Of a DNA stretch of 64,000 nt, positions 56,581 through 64,000 are shown one piece after another. Numbering within the stretch: position 1 is the stretch's first letter; each line of letters opens with the position of its first letter. The notes beneath the pieces were generated by a model, which was not told the DNA's origin, searched no databases, and worked only from the letters and a program-made list of their open reading frames with translations. A program made the position numbers and the translations under genes. The stretch is from JAWAFC01 sp038890815 (GTDB lineage Archaea > Micrarchaeota > Micrarchaeia > Burarchaeales > JACRGF01): NCBI GenBank assembly GCA_038890815.1, contig JAWAFC010000002.1, positions 62,001 to 126,000 on the forward strand, given 5' to 3'.

Positions 56581-56702
56581 CGGGCCCGGAGGGATTTTCG
56601 AATGCCCTACCGCAATTGTTCGAACCCTCGACCTACCGGTTAAGAGCCGGACGCTCTATTGCTCACCCTTTGGCAAAGGGTTCCGAGCTGAGCTACGGGC
56701 CC
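56581..56702 (-). tRNA. tRNA-Lys(CTT) with D-loop and T-loop introns
   Basis: Acceptor GGGCCCG/CGGGCCC, D stem GCTC/GAGC, anticodon loop CTCTTAA (CTT, 56644-56642), variable AGGTC and T stem GAGGG/CCCTC. Two 24-base inserts interrupt it. Insert 1 (56682-56659) splits the D loop after GCTCAGCTCGG: helix GCTC/GAGC, inner helix ACCC/GGGT, bulges GGA and AAT; excision gives AGCTCGGTA. Insert 2 (56618-56595) splits the T loop after TTCGAA: helix TTCG/CGAA, bulges AAC and AAT; excision gives the normal TTCGAAT. Both are textbook bulge-helix-bulge sites. Mature length is 74. One U-U mismatch (27-43) remains. Confidence 0.92.
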
Positions 56703-56734
56703 ATTTTTTTATGCTTGGCAACATATTTAATCTC

Positions 56735-57277
56735 ATGGCCGTGACCGTGCTGAGGCTTGGACACCGCATTCGCAGGGATGCGCGCCTCACCACGCACGTG
56801 GCGCTCGTAGCGCGTGCCTTCGGCGCCGATGCCTGCATCGTTGCGGGCGACACTGACAGCGAGCTCATCGATAGGGTGATGGGGCTTGTGAAAAAATGGG
56901 GCGGAAGCTTTGAGATCAGGCAGGAAAAGAATTGGAAAAAAACAGTACAGGATTTCAAGAAAATGGGCTATTGCGTCGTCCACCTCACGATGTATGGGGA
57001 AAGAATTAACGAGAGGATTGCCGAGCTCCGCAAAAGGGCGCGCGTGCTCGTGGTTGTTGGCAGCGAGAAGGTTCCAGCTGAGATGTATGAGCTCGCCGAT
57101 TACAACATATCGGTAACCAACCAGCCGCATTCAGAGGTGGCAGCGCTCGCGGTCTTCCTGCATGAGTTTTTTGAGGGCAGAGAGCTGGAGAAGGAGTTTC
57201 CCGGAGCGGCCATCGCCATCGTGCCGAGCGCGCGTGGCAAAAGAGTAGTGCAGCCCCGAAGCATCGGAAAGGCTTAA
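56735..57277 (+). CDS. tRNA (cytidine-56-2'-O)-methyltransferase Trm56
   Basis: A 180-residue SPOUT-fold enzyme that methylates the ribose of C56 in the T loop of archaeal tRNA. The diagnostic N-terminus is VTVLRLGHRIRRDARLTTHV then ALVARAFGADACIVAG; the knot region has VVHLTMYGERINE and VLVVVGSEKVPAEMYELADY then NISVTNQPHSEVAALAVFL. ATG 56735 (MAVTVLRLGHR) starts exactly at the conserved region. It faces away from tRNA-Lys with 32 bases between. The T-loop intron of that gene lies close to the target C56, which may be relevant to modification order. Confidence 0.92.
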   Translation: MAVTVLRLGHRIRRDARLTTHVALVARAFGADACIVAGDTDSELIDRVMGLVKKWGGSFEIRQEKNWKKTVQDFKKMGYCVVHLTMYGERINERIAELRKRARVLVVVGSEKVPAEMYELADYNISVTNQPHSEVAALAVFLHEFFEGRELEKEFPGAAIAIVPSARGKRVVQPRSIGKA

Positions 57278-57312
57278 ATACCATTGCCAAACATTAGTGG
57301 GGCGGGGCGGCT

Positions 57313-57822
57313 ATGGCGGCCAGGAAAAAATACGAGGGCGTGCTCGCTAATCGGCTTGTCAGGGAATTTCTGGTCAACCTCGCTGGCGAGAACGCGCTGA
57401 GCGTGGCAGCCGAAGCCACAGAGAGCATGTCGGACGAGGACCTCGCGCGCGTCTGCAAGCTCAAGGTCAGCGATGTGCGCGCGGTGCTCAACAAGCTGCA
57501 CTACGAGGGCATAGCCTCATACGAAAGGTTGAGGGACAAGGAGAGCGGCTGGTACTCGTACATCTGGACGGTGAACCTCGAGAAAATCCCGCAGCTGCTG
57601 GAGGAGAGAAGGCGGAGGGAGGCGGAGGAAGCCAAAGCGAGGCTTGCCATGGAGACCGCGGTGGATTTCTATTCCTGCAAGAAGTGTGGCAGAAAGGAGA
57701 AGTACACTTTTGAACAGGCCGCAGACCTCCTTTTCAAGTGCGGAAAATGCGGGCGCGTGCTCACCCTGCATGACAACAGCAAGGAGATAAGGCAGCTTGA
57801 GCGCAAGGCGGGTTTAGCCTAG
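57313..57822 (+). CDS. tfe: Transcription factor E (TFIIE-alpha)
   Basis: The archaeal TFE-alpha homologue, which helps open promoters with RNA polymerase. A 169-residue protein: the winged helix ANRLVREFLVNLAGENALSV then AAEATESMSDEDLARVCKLK and VSDVRAVLNKLHYEGIASYE, the linker YSYIWTVNLEKIPQLLEERR, and a zinc ribbon YSCKKCGRKEKYTFEQAADL then LFKCGKCGRVL. TTAAATA at about 57274-57280 is a good TATA box. It overlaps the convergent DJ-1 gene by 9 bases. TFE and the single-lobe TBP in one window allow a comparison of promoter factors. Confidence 0.93.
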   Translation: MAARKKYEGVLANRLVREFLVNLAGENALSVAAEATESMSDEDLARVCKLKVSDVRAVLNKLHYEGIASYERLRDKESGWYSYIWTVNLEKIPQLLEERRRREAEEAKARLAMETAVDFYSCKKCGRKEKYTFEQAADLLFKCGKCGRVLTLHDNSKEIRQLERKAGLA

Positions 57823-58332
57823 TGCGGCCGCGATGGCCTGTCCGAACTTCCTCGCTGCCCGCGGGCCGTTTGCGGTTATTATTTTTCCATCCACCTCAAC
57901 GTCAGCCCTCGTGTTGGTTGCTCCGCCATCGGCCAGAATGCGCGCTGTCGTTGGGTCCTGAAAACAGGTGGCTTTTCTCCCCCTCAGCACGCCGGCCTTT
58001 GCCAGGATGCGCGGGGCGATGCAGATTGCCGCAACCACTTTGTTTCCAGCCACGCCATCGCGTGCCAGCGACAGCACGTCCTCCCTTTCGTAGAGCTCGC
58101 TCTCCTCCACACCTATCCCGCCGACAAAGACGATGGCATCAAACTCGTGCGCGCGTGCCGTGCTGACAGCAATCTCGGCATTCGCCTTCCCACCCAACAT
58201 GCCCCTGGCCTCGCCCTTCACTGTGCTCGCGATCACCACTCTATGACCTGCCTTCTGCAGCTCCGCCCTTGTATCAAAAAGTTCTTCGTCGCGGAAGTTC
58301 GATGGCGCGATGACCATGAGCACGCTTGCCAT
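57814..58332 (-). CDS. DJ-1/PfpI-family protein
   Basis: A 172-residue member of the DJ-1/PfpI superfamily (class I amidotransferase-like fold). Core motifs: LMVIAPSNFRDEELFDTRAE, AIVFVGGIGVEESELYERED, and the nucleophile elbow VVAAICIAPRILAKAGVLRG with catalytic Cys in AICIAP. Substitution of the usual His after Cys by Ile is common in the DJ-1-like subset. Members act as proteases, chaperones or glyoxalases, and the role here is not decided. Upstream of ATG 58332 lies AAAAGAACCTTTAAATAGG, a likely promoter. Confidence 0.88.
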   Translation of the reverse strand: MASVLMVIAPSNFRDEELFDTRAELQKAGHRVVIASTVKGEARGMLGGKANAEIAVSTARAHEFDAIVFVGGIGVEESELYEREDVLSLARDGVAGNKVVAAICIAPRILAKAGVLRGRKATCFQDPTTARILADGGATNTRADVEVDGKIITANGPRAARKFGQAIAAALG

Positions 58333-58424
58333 ACTCCAACGAAGGAAAAGAACCTTTAAATAGGTTTTTATGCATATTAGAAACAGGTCATTTTTTCTTA
58401 TTCACCAACAGATAAGGCGATGGT

Positions 58425-59036
58425 GTGGAGGCAAAAAAAGGCACAACGACCGTCGGGCTGATCTGCTCAGATGGCATCGTGTTTGCGGCCGACAGGCGGG
58501 CCAGCATGGGCTACTTCATAGCCAACCGGGAGACGCCAAAAATTTTCCAGATCGATGAGCGCCTGGCCATGACCGTGGCTGGCATGGTGGCCGATGCCCA
58601 GACGCTCGTGCGTGTGATGAGAGCCGAGGCAGCCCTGTACAGACTGCAGAATGGCAAGCCCATGAGCGTACAGGCCGCCACAACGCTACTCGCCAACATT
58701 CTATTCCAGTACAAGCTTTTTCCTTTCTATGTTCAGCTTCTCATGGGGGGATATGACGACAAGCCCAGAATCTTCAACCTGGACCCATTGGGTGGCGTGA
58801 CCGAGGAGAAATTTGTGGCTACGGGCAGCGGCTCGCCCATCGTATACGGACTGCTTGAGGAAGCTTATCGGGAGGACAGGCCCATAAAGGACAACCTCCG
58901 TTTGGCGGTGAAGTGCATCAGCGTGGCGACCAAGCGAGACTGCGCGACGGGGGACGGCCTCGACCTTGTGGCTGTGCATGCCACCCAGGGCTTCAAGCAG
59001 TATGCCCAGGAAGAGATAAGGAAGCTCATGGAATAG
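58425..59036 (+). CDS. psmB: Proteasome beta subunit
   Basis: The catalytic beta subunit of the 20S proteasome. The propeptide is only MEAKKG, then the N-terminal nucleophile Thr (TTTVGLICSDGIVFAADRRA). Counting from this Thr, Asp17 and Lys33 (RETPKIFQID) are in place, and GSGSPIVYGLLEE is a conserved block. The GTG start gives 203 residues. The alpha subunit is not in this window, but a PAC2-type assembly factor gene is at 10020. The short propeptide is typical of archaea. Confidence 0.94.
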   Translation: MEAKKGTTTVGLICSDGIVFAADRRASMGYFIANRETPKIFQIDERLAMTVAGMVADAQTLVRVMRAEAALYRLQNGKPMSVQAATTLLANILFQYKLFPFYVQLLMGGYDDKPRIFNLDPLGGVTEEKFVATGSGSPIVYGLLEEAYREDRPIKDNLRLAVKCISVATKRDCATGDGLDLVAVHATQGFKQYAQEEIRKLME

Positions 59037-59108
59037 AGGGAGCGGTGACCAATGCCGTTGTCACCCACAGGATTCTCGCGCTTTTGACATTCCAATAGCT
59101 GACAGGAT

Positions 59109-61010
59109 GTGTTGAGTTTGGCCACAAACGAGATAGAGAAGAAAGTAAAGGAATTGTTGCCCAGCGAATGCGAGCTCACCAAAGCTGAATATGAGGGGCC
59201 GGATGTAGCGCTCTATCTGAAGAACATCGCGGCGTTCTATACCGATGAGAACCTCATCCGCAAGATAGCCGGCACACTGAGAAAGAGGGTGCTCATCCGC
59301 AGCGACCCGGCCTCGCTGTTACCGCCAGACAAAGCAGCCGAAAAAATAAAGGCCATCATACCCCCCGAGGCGGGCGTGAGCGCGATAAACTTCTCGCCCG
59401 AATTCTGCGAGGTCATCATCGATGCGCTCAAGCCAGGCCTGGTCATCGGCAAAGGCGGCAGCACGCTGAAGAGCATCATACTCTCCACGGGATGGGCGCC
59501 CAAAATACTGCGCACGCCGACCATGCCGAGCGAGACGATAAGGGGGCTCCGCGCGAGTTTGCTCAGGGAAGCCGAGAACAGGAGGAAGTTCCTGAATGCG
59601 GTGGGAAAGAAGATCGCCAGTCCAGTCACCGTGAAGGCGGATTGGGTGAAGGTCACCGCGCTCGGTGGCTTCAAAGAAGTCGGCCGCATGTGCCTACTCG
59701 TGCAGACGCCTAACGACAAAATCCTCATTGACTGTGGGGTGAATGCCGAAACAACGGACCCGCCCAAGGCTTTCCCCTATCTGAACGCCATGAACCTGGC
59801 GCTCGATGAACTGGATGCTGTCATCTGCACGCATGCTCACCTTGACCACTCCGGCTTCATACCCTACCTGTTCGCATACGGATATGACGGGCCCGTATAC
59901 TGCACCGCGCCGACGCGTGACCTCATGGCTCTGTTGCAGTTTGACTACATCGATGTCATCAACAAAGGAGGGGGGACCGCGCCCTACAGCGACAAGGACG
60001 TGCGCAAGATGATAAGCAGATGCATCGTGCGGGAGTACGATGAAGTGACAGACATAACGCCGGAAATAAAGCTCACCTTTCACAACGCCGGCCACATCCT
60101 TGGCTCGGCGATGGTGCACCTCCACATCAGCGAGGGGCTTCACAACCTCGTCTATACCGGTGACATGAAGTATGGCTATACACAGCTATTTGAGCCCGCC
60201 AACACAACTTTCCCAAGAATTGAGACTCTATTCATAGAGAGCACGTATGGGGGCAGGGCTGACATCATGCCCCAGAGACACGAGGCAGAGGCAAAGCTGA
60301 TGACTGTCATCATGGAGACGCTTGCAGCCAAAGGCAAAGTGCTCATCCCCGTCTTCTCGGTGGGCCGCTCGCAGGAGATCATGCTCGTGCTGGAGGAGTA
60401 TGCCAATTCCCATCCCGACTTCAACTATCCAGTCTACACCGATGGCATGATTCTCGAGGCATCTGCCATCCACACCGCCTATCCGGAGTACCTCAGGCAG
60501 AATGTGCAGAGGCGCATACTCAGCAACAACTCGCCCTTTGAGAGCAAGATATTTGAGTATGCGAGCAAGAATAGGCAGGAGATCGTTGAAGGGGACCCAT
60601 GCGTCATTCTGGCCCCCAGTGGCATGCTGTCGGGAGGCCCCAGCGTGGAGTACCTCAAGCTCATGGCAGGCGATCCAAAGAATACGCTCATCTTTGTCGG
60701 CTACCAGAGCGCGCTGTCGCTGGGCAGGAAGATTCAGCGGGGAAGCAGGGAGATTCCCATACTGGGTTCTGAGGGTAGGCTGGAGACGCTCAAGATAGCC
60801 ATGCGCGTGGAGACCGTTGAGGGCTTCTCGGGACACAGCGACCGAAGCCAGCTCATCAACTTCATCCGCAACATCCGGCCCACGCCAGAGAGGATATTCA
60901 TGTTGCATGGTGATGAGAGTAAGTGCGATGAGCTGGCAAGAAGCGTCAACCGCATCATGCACATCGAGACGCGCGCGCCCATGAACCTCGATGCCATCAG
61001 ACTGAAATAA
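59109..61010 (+). CDS. KH/beta-CASP ribonuclease aCPSF1
   Basis: A 633-residue archaeal homologue of the mRNA 3'-end endonuclease CPSF73, known as aCPSF1/FttA, which cuts RNA for transcription termination. Two KH-like motifs occupy the N-terminus (FSPEFCEVIIDALKPGLVIG, KGGSTLKSIILSTGWAPKIL). The metallo-beta-lactamase core has ALGGFKEVGRMCLLVQTPND, ICTHAHLDHSGFIPYLFAYG and FHNAGHILGSAMVHLHISEG; beta-CASP motifs are VLIPVFSVGRSQEIMLVLEE and GFSGHSDRSQLINFIR. GTG 59109 is the longest start; a TTG follows it. Gene order with PsmB is common in archaea. Confidence 0.95.
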   Translation: MLSLATNEIEKKVKELLPSECELTKAEYEGPDVALYLKNIAAFYTDENLIRKIAGTLRKRVLIRSDPASLLPPDKAAEKIKAIIPPEAGVSAINFSPEFCEVIIDALKPGLVIGKGGSTLKSIILSTGWAPKILRTPTMPSETIRGLRASLLREAENRRKFLNAVGKKIASPVTVKADWVKVTALGGFKEVGRMCLLVQTPNDKILIDCGVNAETTDPPKAFPYLNAMNLALDELDAVICTHAHLDHSGFIPYLFAYGYDGPVYCTAPTRDLMALLQFDYIDVINKGGGTAPYSDKDVRKMISRCIVREYDEVTDITPEIKLTFHNAGHILGSAMVHLHISEGLHNLVYTGDMKYGYTQLFEPANTTFPRIETLFIESTYGGRADIMPQRHEAEAKLMTVIMETLAAKGKVLIPVFSVGRSQEIMLVLEEYANSHPDFNYPVYTDGMILEASAIHTAYPEYLRQNVQRRILSNNSPFESKIFEYASKNRQEIVEGDPCVILAPSGMLSGGPSVEYLKLMAGDPKNTLIFVGYQSALSLGRKIQRGSREIPILGSEGRLETLKIAMRVETVEGFSGHSDRSQLINFIRNIRPTPERIFMLHGDESKCDELARSVNRIMHIETRAPMNLDAIRLK

Positions 61011-61039
61011 GTTTTAAAGATACATGCATAAGCAGTGCC

Positions 61040-61447
61040 ATGTTCAAACAGGCAGACATCGCACCTGAATGGCCCAACTCAAAGACCATTGCAGGCATCG
61101 TGCTTATTGTGCCATTAGTTTTGGGTCTCATCCACAAATATGGGGTTATTGGTATTGTCGTCCCGTTGCTTGCGTTCTTTCTGTCCAAAGATCGCTTTGT
61201 GAAGTTTCACGCCGCCCAATTTCTGCTGCTTCTCCTGATGAGCTTTCCAATCGGTATTATCATGCTGATTATCATGTTTGGGGGAATCGCCATTAAGGTG
61301 AAGGAGCTTTCTATGCTGAGCCCGCTGCTAGGCATGGCGTGGCTCATAGTGGCAGGTCTGCTTTGGCTCTACCAAATTTATTCGGCATTCACCGGCAGAG
61401 CGCCTATGTATCCGCTCATCGGAAAGCGGGCTGCCGAGGTAGCATAG
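61040..61447 (+). CDS. DUF4870-like (Tic20-fold) membrane protein
   Basis: A 135-residue protein with four hydrophobic segments. FLSKDRFVKFHAAQFLLLLL is the typical second-helix region of DUF4870/Tic20-like proteins, and the C-terminal YSAFTGRAPMYPLIGKRAAE matches their end. Function is not known; these proteins are often membrane-associated and short. The start ATG 61040 follows an AT-rich run (TAAGTTTTAAAGATACAT, about 61008-61025), which could be its own promoter. Confidence 0.78.
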   Translation: MFKQADIAPEWPNSKTIAGIVLIVPLVLGLIHKYGVIGIVVPLLAFFLSKDRFVKFHAAQFLLLLLMSFPIGIIMLIIMFGGIAIKVKELSMLSPLLGMAWLIVAGLLWLYQIYSAFTGRAPMYPLIGKRAAEVA

Positions 61448-61523
61448 TCACGGTCTGCCGAATCCAACCCCAGAAAACAGCGAGGAACGGTTGCGCACGC
61501 GCTCTATTCTGATGAGCCACTTT

Positions 61524-62072
61524 TCAAACTCTGTTTGGGGGAGTCTCCAGCCCCACGACGTGCACGTCCTCGTAGATGGGGCCCTTGGGCGTGAGCGTGC
61601 TCCGTTTAAGCACAAAGCGGTCAATCCGACAGCTCCCGAAGTCGAAATCGCGGAAGCGCGCGAGAAAGCGGCTCACATCGGTTTTTGCTTTTACACGCGC
61701 GAGCGTGATGTGGCCCGCGAAGGGGCGCTCCTCCCTCGAAAAGCCGAGGGGGGCGAGCGCATTGTCGATGCATGCCGCCAGCGCTGCCAGCTCTGCGCTG
61801 TGCACGCCAGCCCACACAACGCGCACGAACTTCTCGTTAGGGAACGCGCCAACCCCCTTAACCGACACTGTGAAGGGAGGGCGCCTGCACGACTCAAGCG
61901 CGGCCTTGAGCGCGGGCAGCCTATCCTCGCCGACCTCGCCCAGAAACTTCAGCGTGAGGTGCTGATTTTCCTTCTTCACGAAAACGAGGCCCTCGCGCGG
62001 CAGCGAGGCCTGCACCTGAGACAGCGCGTTGAGGATTTCGTCAGAAAGCTCGGCCGCAACGAACAGACGCAT
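61524..62072 (-). CDS. thpR: RNA 2',3'-cyclic phosphodiesterase (2'-5' RNA ligase family)
   Basis: A 182-residue 2H-superfamily protein. The two HxTx motifs that define the family are NQHLTLKFLGEVGEDRLPAL and FAGHITLARVKAKTDVSRFL, with MRLFVAAELSDEILNALSQV at the start. ThpR hydrolyses 2',3'-cyclic phosphates and can ligate tRNA halves in vitro. Because this genome has several tRNA introns, a role in the processing of spliced ends is plausible, but this is only inference. It converges with the DUF4870 gene, 76 bases apart. Confidence 0.93.
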   Translation of the reverse strand: MRLFVAAELSDEILNALSQVQASLPREGLVFVKKENQHLTLKFLGEVGEDRLPALKAALESCRRPPFTVSVKGVGAFPNEKFVRVVWAGVHSAELAALAACIDNALAPLGFSREERPFAGHITLARVKAKTDVSRFLARFRDFDFGSCRIDRFVLKRSTLTPKGPIYEDVHVVGLETPPNRV

Positions 62073-62101
62073 AATTAAATAGCGATGGTGGGTTTTAAAT
62101 C

Positions 62102-62677
62102 GTGCGCGTGATCGGCGTTGTCGGCAGGCGAGGGAGCGGCAAGGGTGTCCTTGCAGAGGTCGCCAAGCGTATGGGATTGCCAGTTTTCGAGATGTCAGAT
62201 GTTGTCGTGAAGCGCATGCTGAAGACGAAAATAATCATCGACAACCGCTCACTCAGGCTGTTCGCGGATAGGTTGAGGAAAAGATTTGGAGCGGGTTTTG
62301 TCGCGAGGAGAACGATTGAGAGGATAAAGAGGGAAGTGGGGGAGGCCGAGGCTGCTGTGGTGGTTGGAATCCGCTCTCCCGCAGAGGTGAGGGAGTTCAG
62401 AAAGGCTTTCAGCAATTTCAAGCTGATTGCGGTGACTGCTCCGCTGCCCCTCCGGTGGGCGAGGGTGAGAAGGAGGAGAAGGCCCGAGGATGCGAGGGAC
62501 TTCGGCGAGTTCATTTGGGCGGAGAGGGTGGAGGAGAGCTGGGGGCTGGGGAAGGCGCTGCAGAGCGCGGACATAAAGATCACAAATGCCGGCAGCAAGC
62601 AGGCATTCAGGAAAAAGGCCCGCAAGCTCCTGATGATGCTTTTGGAAAAGGAATATAAACAAGCAAAAAGCAAATGA
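62102..62677 (+). CDS. UPF0200/dephospho-CoA-kinase-like P-loop kinase
   Basis: A 191-residue P-loop NTPase: VIGVVGRRGSGKGVLAEVAK is the Walker A region (GRRGSGKG), then FEMSDVVVKRMLKTKI, AAVVVGIRSPAEVREFRKAF and LIAVTAPLPLRWARVRRRRR. It resembles the archaeal UPF0200 family (COG0237 relatives) annotated as nucleotide or dephospho-CoA kinases. The substrate is unproven. GTG 62102 is used. The C-terminal helix is basic (KKARKLLMMLLEKEYKQAKS). It diverges from ThpR with 29 bases between starts. Confidence 0.85.
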   Translation: MRVIGVVGRRGSGKGVLAEVAKRMGLPVFEMSDVVVKRMLKTKIIIDNRSLRLFADRLRKRFGAGFVARRTIERIKREVGEAEAAVVVGIRSPAEVREFRKAFSNFKLIAVTAPLPLRWARVRRRRRPEDARDFGEFIWAERVEESWGLGKALQSADIKITNAGSKQAFRKKARKLLMMLLEKEYKQAKSK

Positions 62678-62689
62678 ATCGGTGAGCGC

Positions 62690-63303
62690 ATGCCCAATGC
62701 ACAGATCAAAAAAGAAAAAATCGAGATAATGGAGATAAAAGAAGTCGGCCCACATTTCTGGCAAGCTGAAAAACTTATCAAAATGCCTTTAAGCACAATC
62801 CAGGGGTTTTGGATGATAATGAACTAAGGGGGAAGTTCCTCGGGGATCCTCGTTTCCATGTTTATGTAGTTCTGAAGGATGGCAAGGTCTCGGCAGTGCT
62901 ACAGGGATGGGACATCAAAGTGGATGGAAAAGGGTATTTCTTTGAGAGCTATGGGGTGGGGAAAACTGAAGATCTGCGGTTGCTTTATGGGCGAGTGGGA
63001 AAGCCTGTGGTTGTGGAGGCAGAGAGAAGCGAGTTCCCACAGCACAGCGAGTTGGGGTTTCGCGAGATTCCTGTGAAATATTATCAGCCTCCGCTTAAAG
63101 AAGGCGAAGAGCGGGTTGAGCTGACGCTCATGGTTAAAAATGGAGCTAAAATAACTGGGCGTGAGATCAAAGGACTTGTGTATGAGATTTACAGAAGCAT
63201 TTATGGGGTCGAGCCCTATCCAGAGGTCATCAGATCGCTTGAGGAATTAGATGATAATAGAGAATACGACCTTACAAAGTCTTATCCGCCGCCCCTTCGG
63301 TAA
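62690..63303 (+). CDS. Hypothetical protein, frameshifted at an A run
   Basis: ATG 62690 opens a frame reading MPNAQIKKEKIEIMEIKEVG then PHFWQAEKLIK and stops after 45 codons. A second frame, which on its own begins at TTG 62809 (LDDNELRGKFLGDPRFHVYV), has upstream in-frame codons KTYQNAFKHNPGV. Joining them at the A run near 62769-62773 gives an unbroken protein of about 204 residues (WQAEKTYQNAFKHNPGVLDD). So a -1 shift or a missing A is likely. The middle VYVVLKDGKVSAVLQGWDIK could be a GNAT-type beta pair, but no CoA loop is seen. The conserved C-terminal segment EGEERVELTLMVKNGAKITG is unidentified. Confidence 0.6.
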
Positions 63304-63344
63304 GTTTTTTATTCCCTGAAGGCCTAGCGCATACGGCGACTGGG

Positions 63345-64000
63345 ATGATGCGGGCGCTGGCAGTTCTGGCTTTGGTTTCCTCGCTCGCGCTGGCCATCGC
63401 ACCGGGCGAGGTGAACATACTCTATCCAGTTTTCAAGACCGTGCGCAGCGGGGACAATGTGACGCTTGGGATCATCGGTCCGGGACAGACGATCTCGCTG
63501 ACAGCCGATGCGCTCGTCACCGAAGGAGGCATATTCGGCCAGGGAGGCAGGTGGGACCAGCTTGTGATAACAGAGGCGCCTCCGGGATGGACGTGGAGCG
63601 ACTCGCTCATCTACGAGCAGCCGCTCAGGGCAAAGATAACTGCCGATCCGAGCGCCTCGGATGGGCTCTATGTCATCCGTGCTGCTGTGGTGGATTTCGG
63701 CGACAAGGAAAAGATAGGCGGAAATGTCAGCTTTGATGTGCTCGTGAAGGTATCGAGAAATGTTGTGGGCATTGAGGTGGCGCCGCTCGTGGTGACGACA
63801 GGCGCAGGACAGCCGGCCGGCTATTACGTGACCGTGCGGAATAACGGCACGGCCAACGATGTTTTCGAGGTAACGAGCTCTGGCGTGCCGCTGTGGGAGT
63901 TCAGGAGAGACGTTTTCGTGCCAGCAGGAGGCGAGCGGACAGTGATATATGAGGTGGTGAGCGAGGAGGAGAGAGAGCTCAGCATCGTGCTGAGGGCGCG
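63345..64000 (+). CDS. Secreted Ig-like/NEW3-type domain protein, partial at window end
   Basis: Begins at ATG 63345 (or 63348) with a signal peptide (MRALAVLALVSSLALAIAPG) and continues with no stop to the window edge, so it is truncated by the window. The rest reads as beta-sandwich modules: VRSGDNVTLGIIGPGQTISL, GLYVIRAAVVDFGDKEKIGG, then VVTTGAGQPAGYYVTVRNNG then TANDVFEVTSSGVPLWEFRR, which resembles the NEW3/CARDB-type repeats of archaeal surface proteins. N-X-S/T sequons (DNVT, GNVS, NNGT) make it a candidate AglB substrate. A TTTTTTATTC stretch near 63304 may be the promoter. Confidence 0.7.
   Translation, partial: MMRALAVLALVSSLALAIAPGEVNILYPVFKTVRSGDNVTLGIIGPGQTISLTADALVTEGGIFGQGGRWDQLVITEAPPGWTWSDSLIYEQPLRAKITADPSASDGLYVIRAAVVDFGDKEKIGGNVSFDVLVKVSRNVVGIEVAPLVVTTGAGQPAGYYVTVRNNGTANDVFEVTSSGVPLWEFRRDVFVPAGGERTVIYEVVSEEERELSIVLRA

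Noticed and set aside
59037..59108. Box C/D small RNA between psmB and aCPSF1
   Set aside because: No convincing paired C (RUGAUGA) and D (CUGA) boxes at the right spacing.

Overview
The window is archaeal. It carries the archaeal information-processing set: a TBP-like protein, TFE (TFIIE-alpha), RNA polymerase subunit F, ribosomal protein L21e, a proteasome beta subunit, the KH/beta-CASP ribonuclease aCPSF1, Trm56, class I lysyl-tRNA synthetase, and isoprenoid-lipid enzymes including a geranylgeranyl-reductase-like flavoprotein. Genes are tightly packed, often overlap by 4 bases, often use GTG or TTG starts, and carry AT-rich promoter boxes. The 5S rRNA gene stands alone and tRNA genes carry several introns. 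This fits a small-genome, DPANN-like archaeon (Micrarchaeota or Diapherotrites are guesses); the assignment is inference.

Layout. 1-13,900 is mixed housekeeping: a SagB-like nitroreductase, PurA, TrmI-like methyltransferase, SOD, peroxiredoxin with a divergent Lrp-type regulator, an ArsR/thiol-redox/permease cassette beside tRNA-Leu, PAC2, a TadC/FlaJ-like pilus membrane protein, 5S rRNA, and two copies of a hairpin-rich dispersed repeat. 13,900-46,600 is a surface-glycan region that begins with a class II HMG-CoA reductase. It has an AglH-like phosphoglycosyltransferase, an AglB/STT3 oligosaccharyltransferase, a flippase, nucleotidyltransferases, a phosphohexomutase, two UDP-sugar dehydrogenases, UDP-xylose synthase and three other epimerases, four glycosyltransferases, three AsnB-type amidotransferases, a NodU/CmcH-type carbamoyltransferase and several methyltransferases. 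46,600-64,000 is core machinery: lipid reductase, UppS, a secretion ATPase, the single-lobe TBP gene, an L21e/RpoF/DUF655/KsgA operon, GGPP synthase, LysRS, VKOR, tRNA-Lys, Trm56, TFE, DJ-1, PsmB, aCPSF1, ThpR and a partial secreted protein.

How the genes work together. HMG-CoA reductase, GGPP synthase and UppS would supply the lipid carrier. The mutase, nucleotidyltransferases, dehydrogenases and epimerases would make activated sugars and uronic acids. AglH and the glycosyltransferases would build a lipid-linked oligosaccharide. The amidotransferases, carbamoyltransferase and methyltransferases would decorate it, the flippase would export it, and AglB would transfer it to protein.

Most unusual points: (1) a TBP homologue with only one of the two TBP repeats; (2) tRNA-Lys(CTT) with introns in both the D loop and T loop, and tRNA-Thr(GGT) with a D-loop and a canonical intron, all with readable bulge-helix-bulge motifs; (3) a ribbon-helix-helix DNA-binding domain fused to a degenerate sugar nucleotidyltransferase, with a tandem repeat at its own start codon; (4) a hairpin-rich repeat found 1 base from the 3' end of two different stable RNA genes; (5) three AsnB-like enzymes plus a carbamoyltransferase in one glycan locus.
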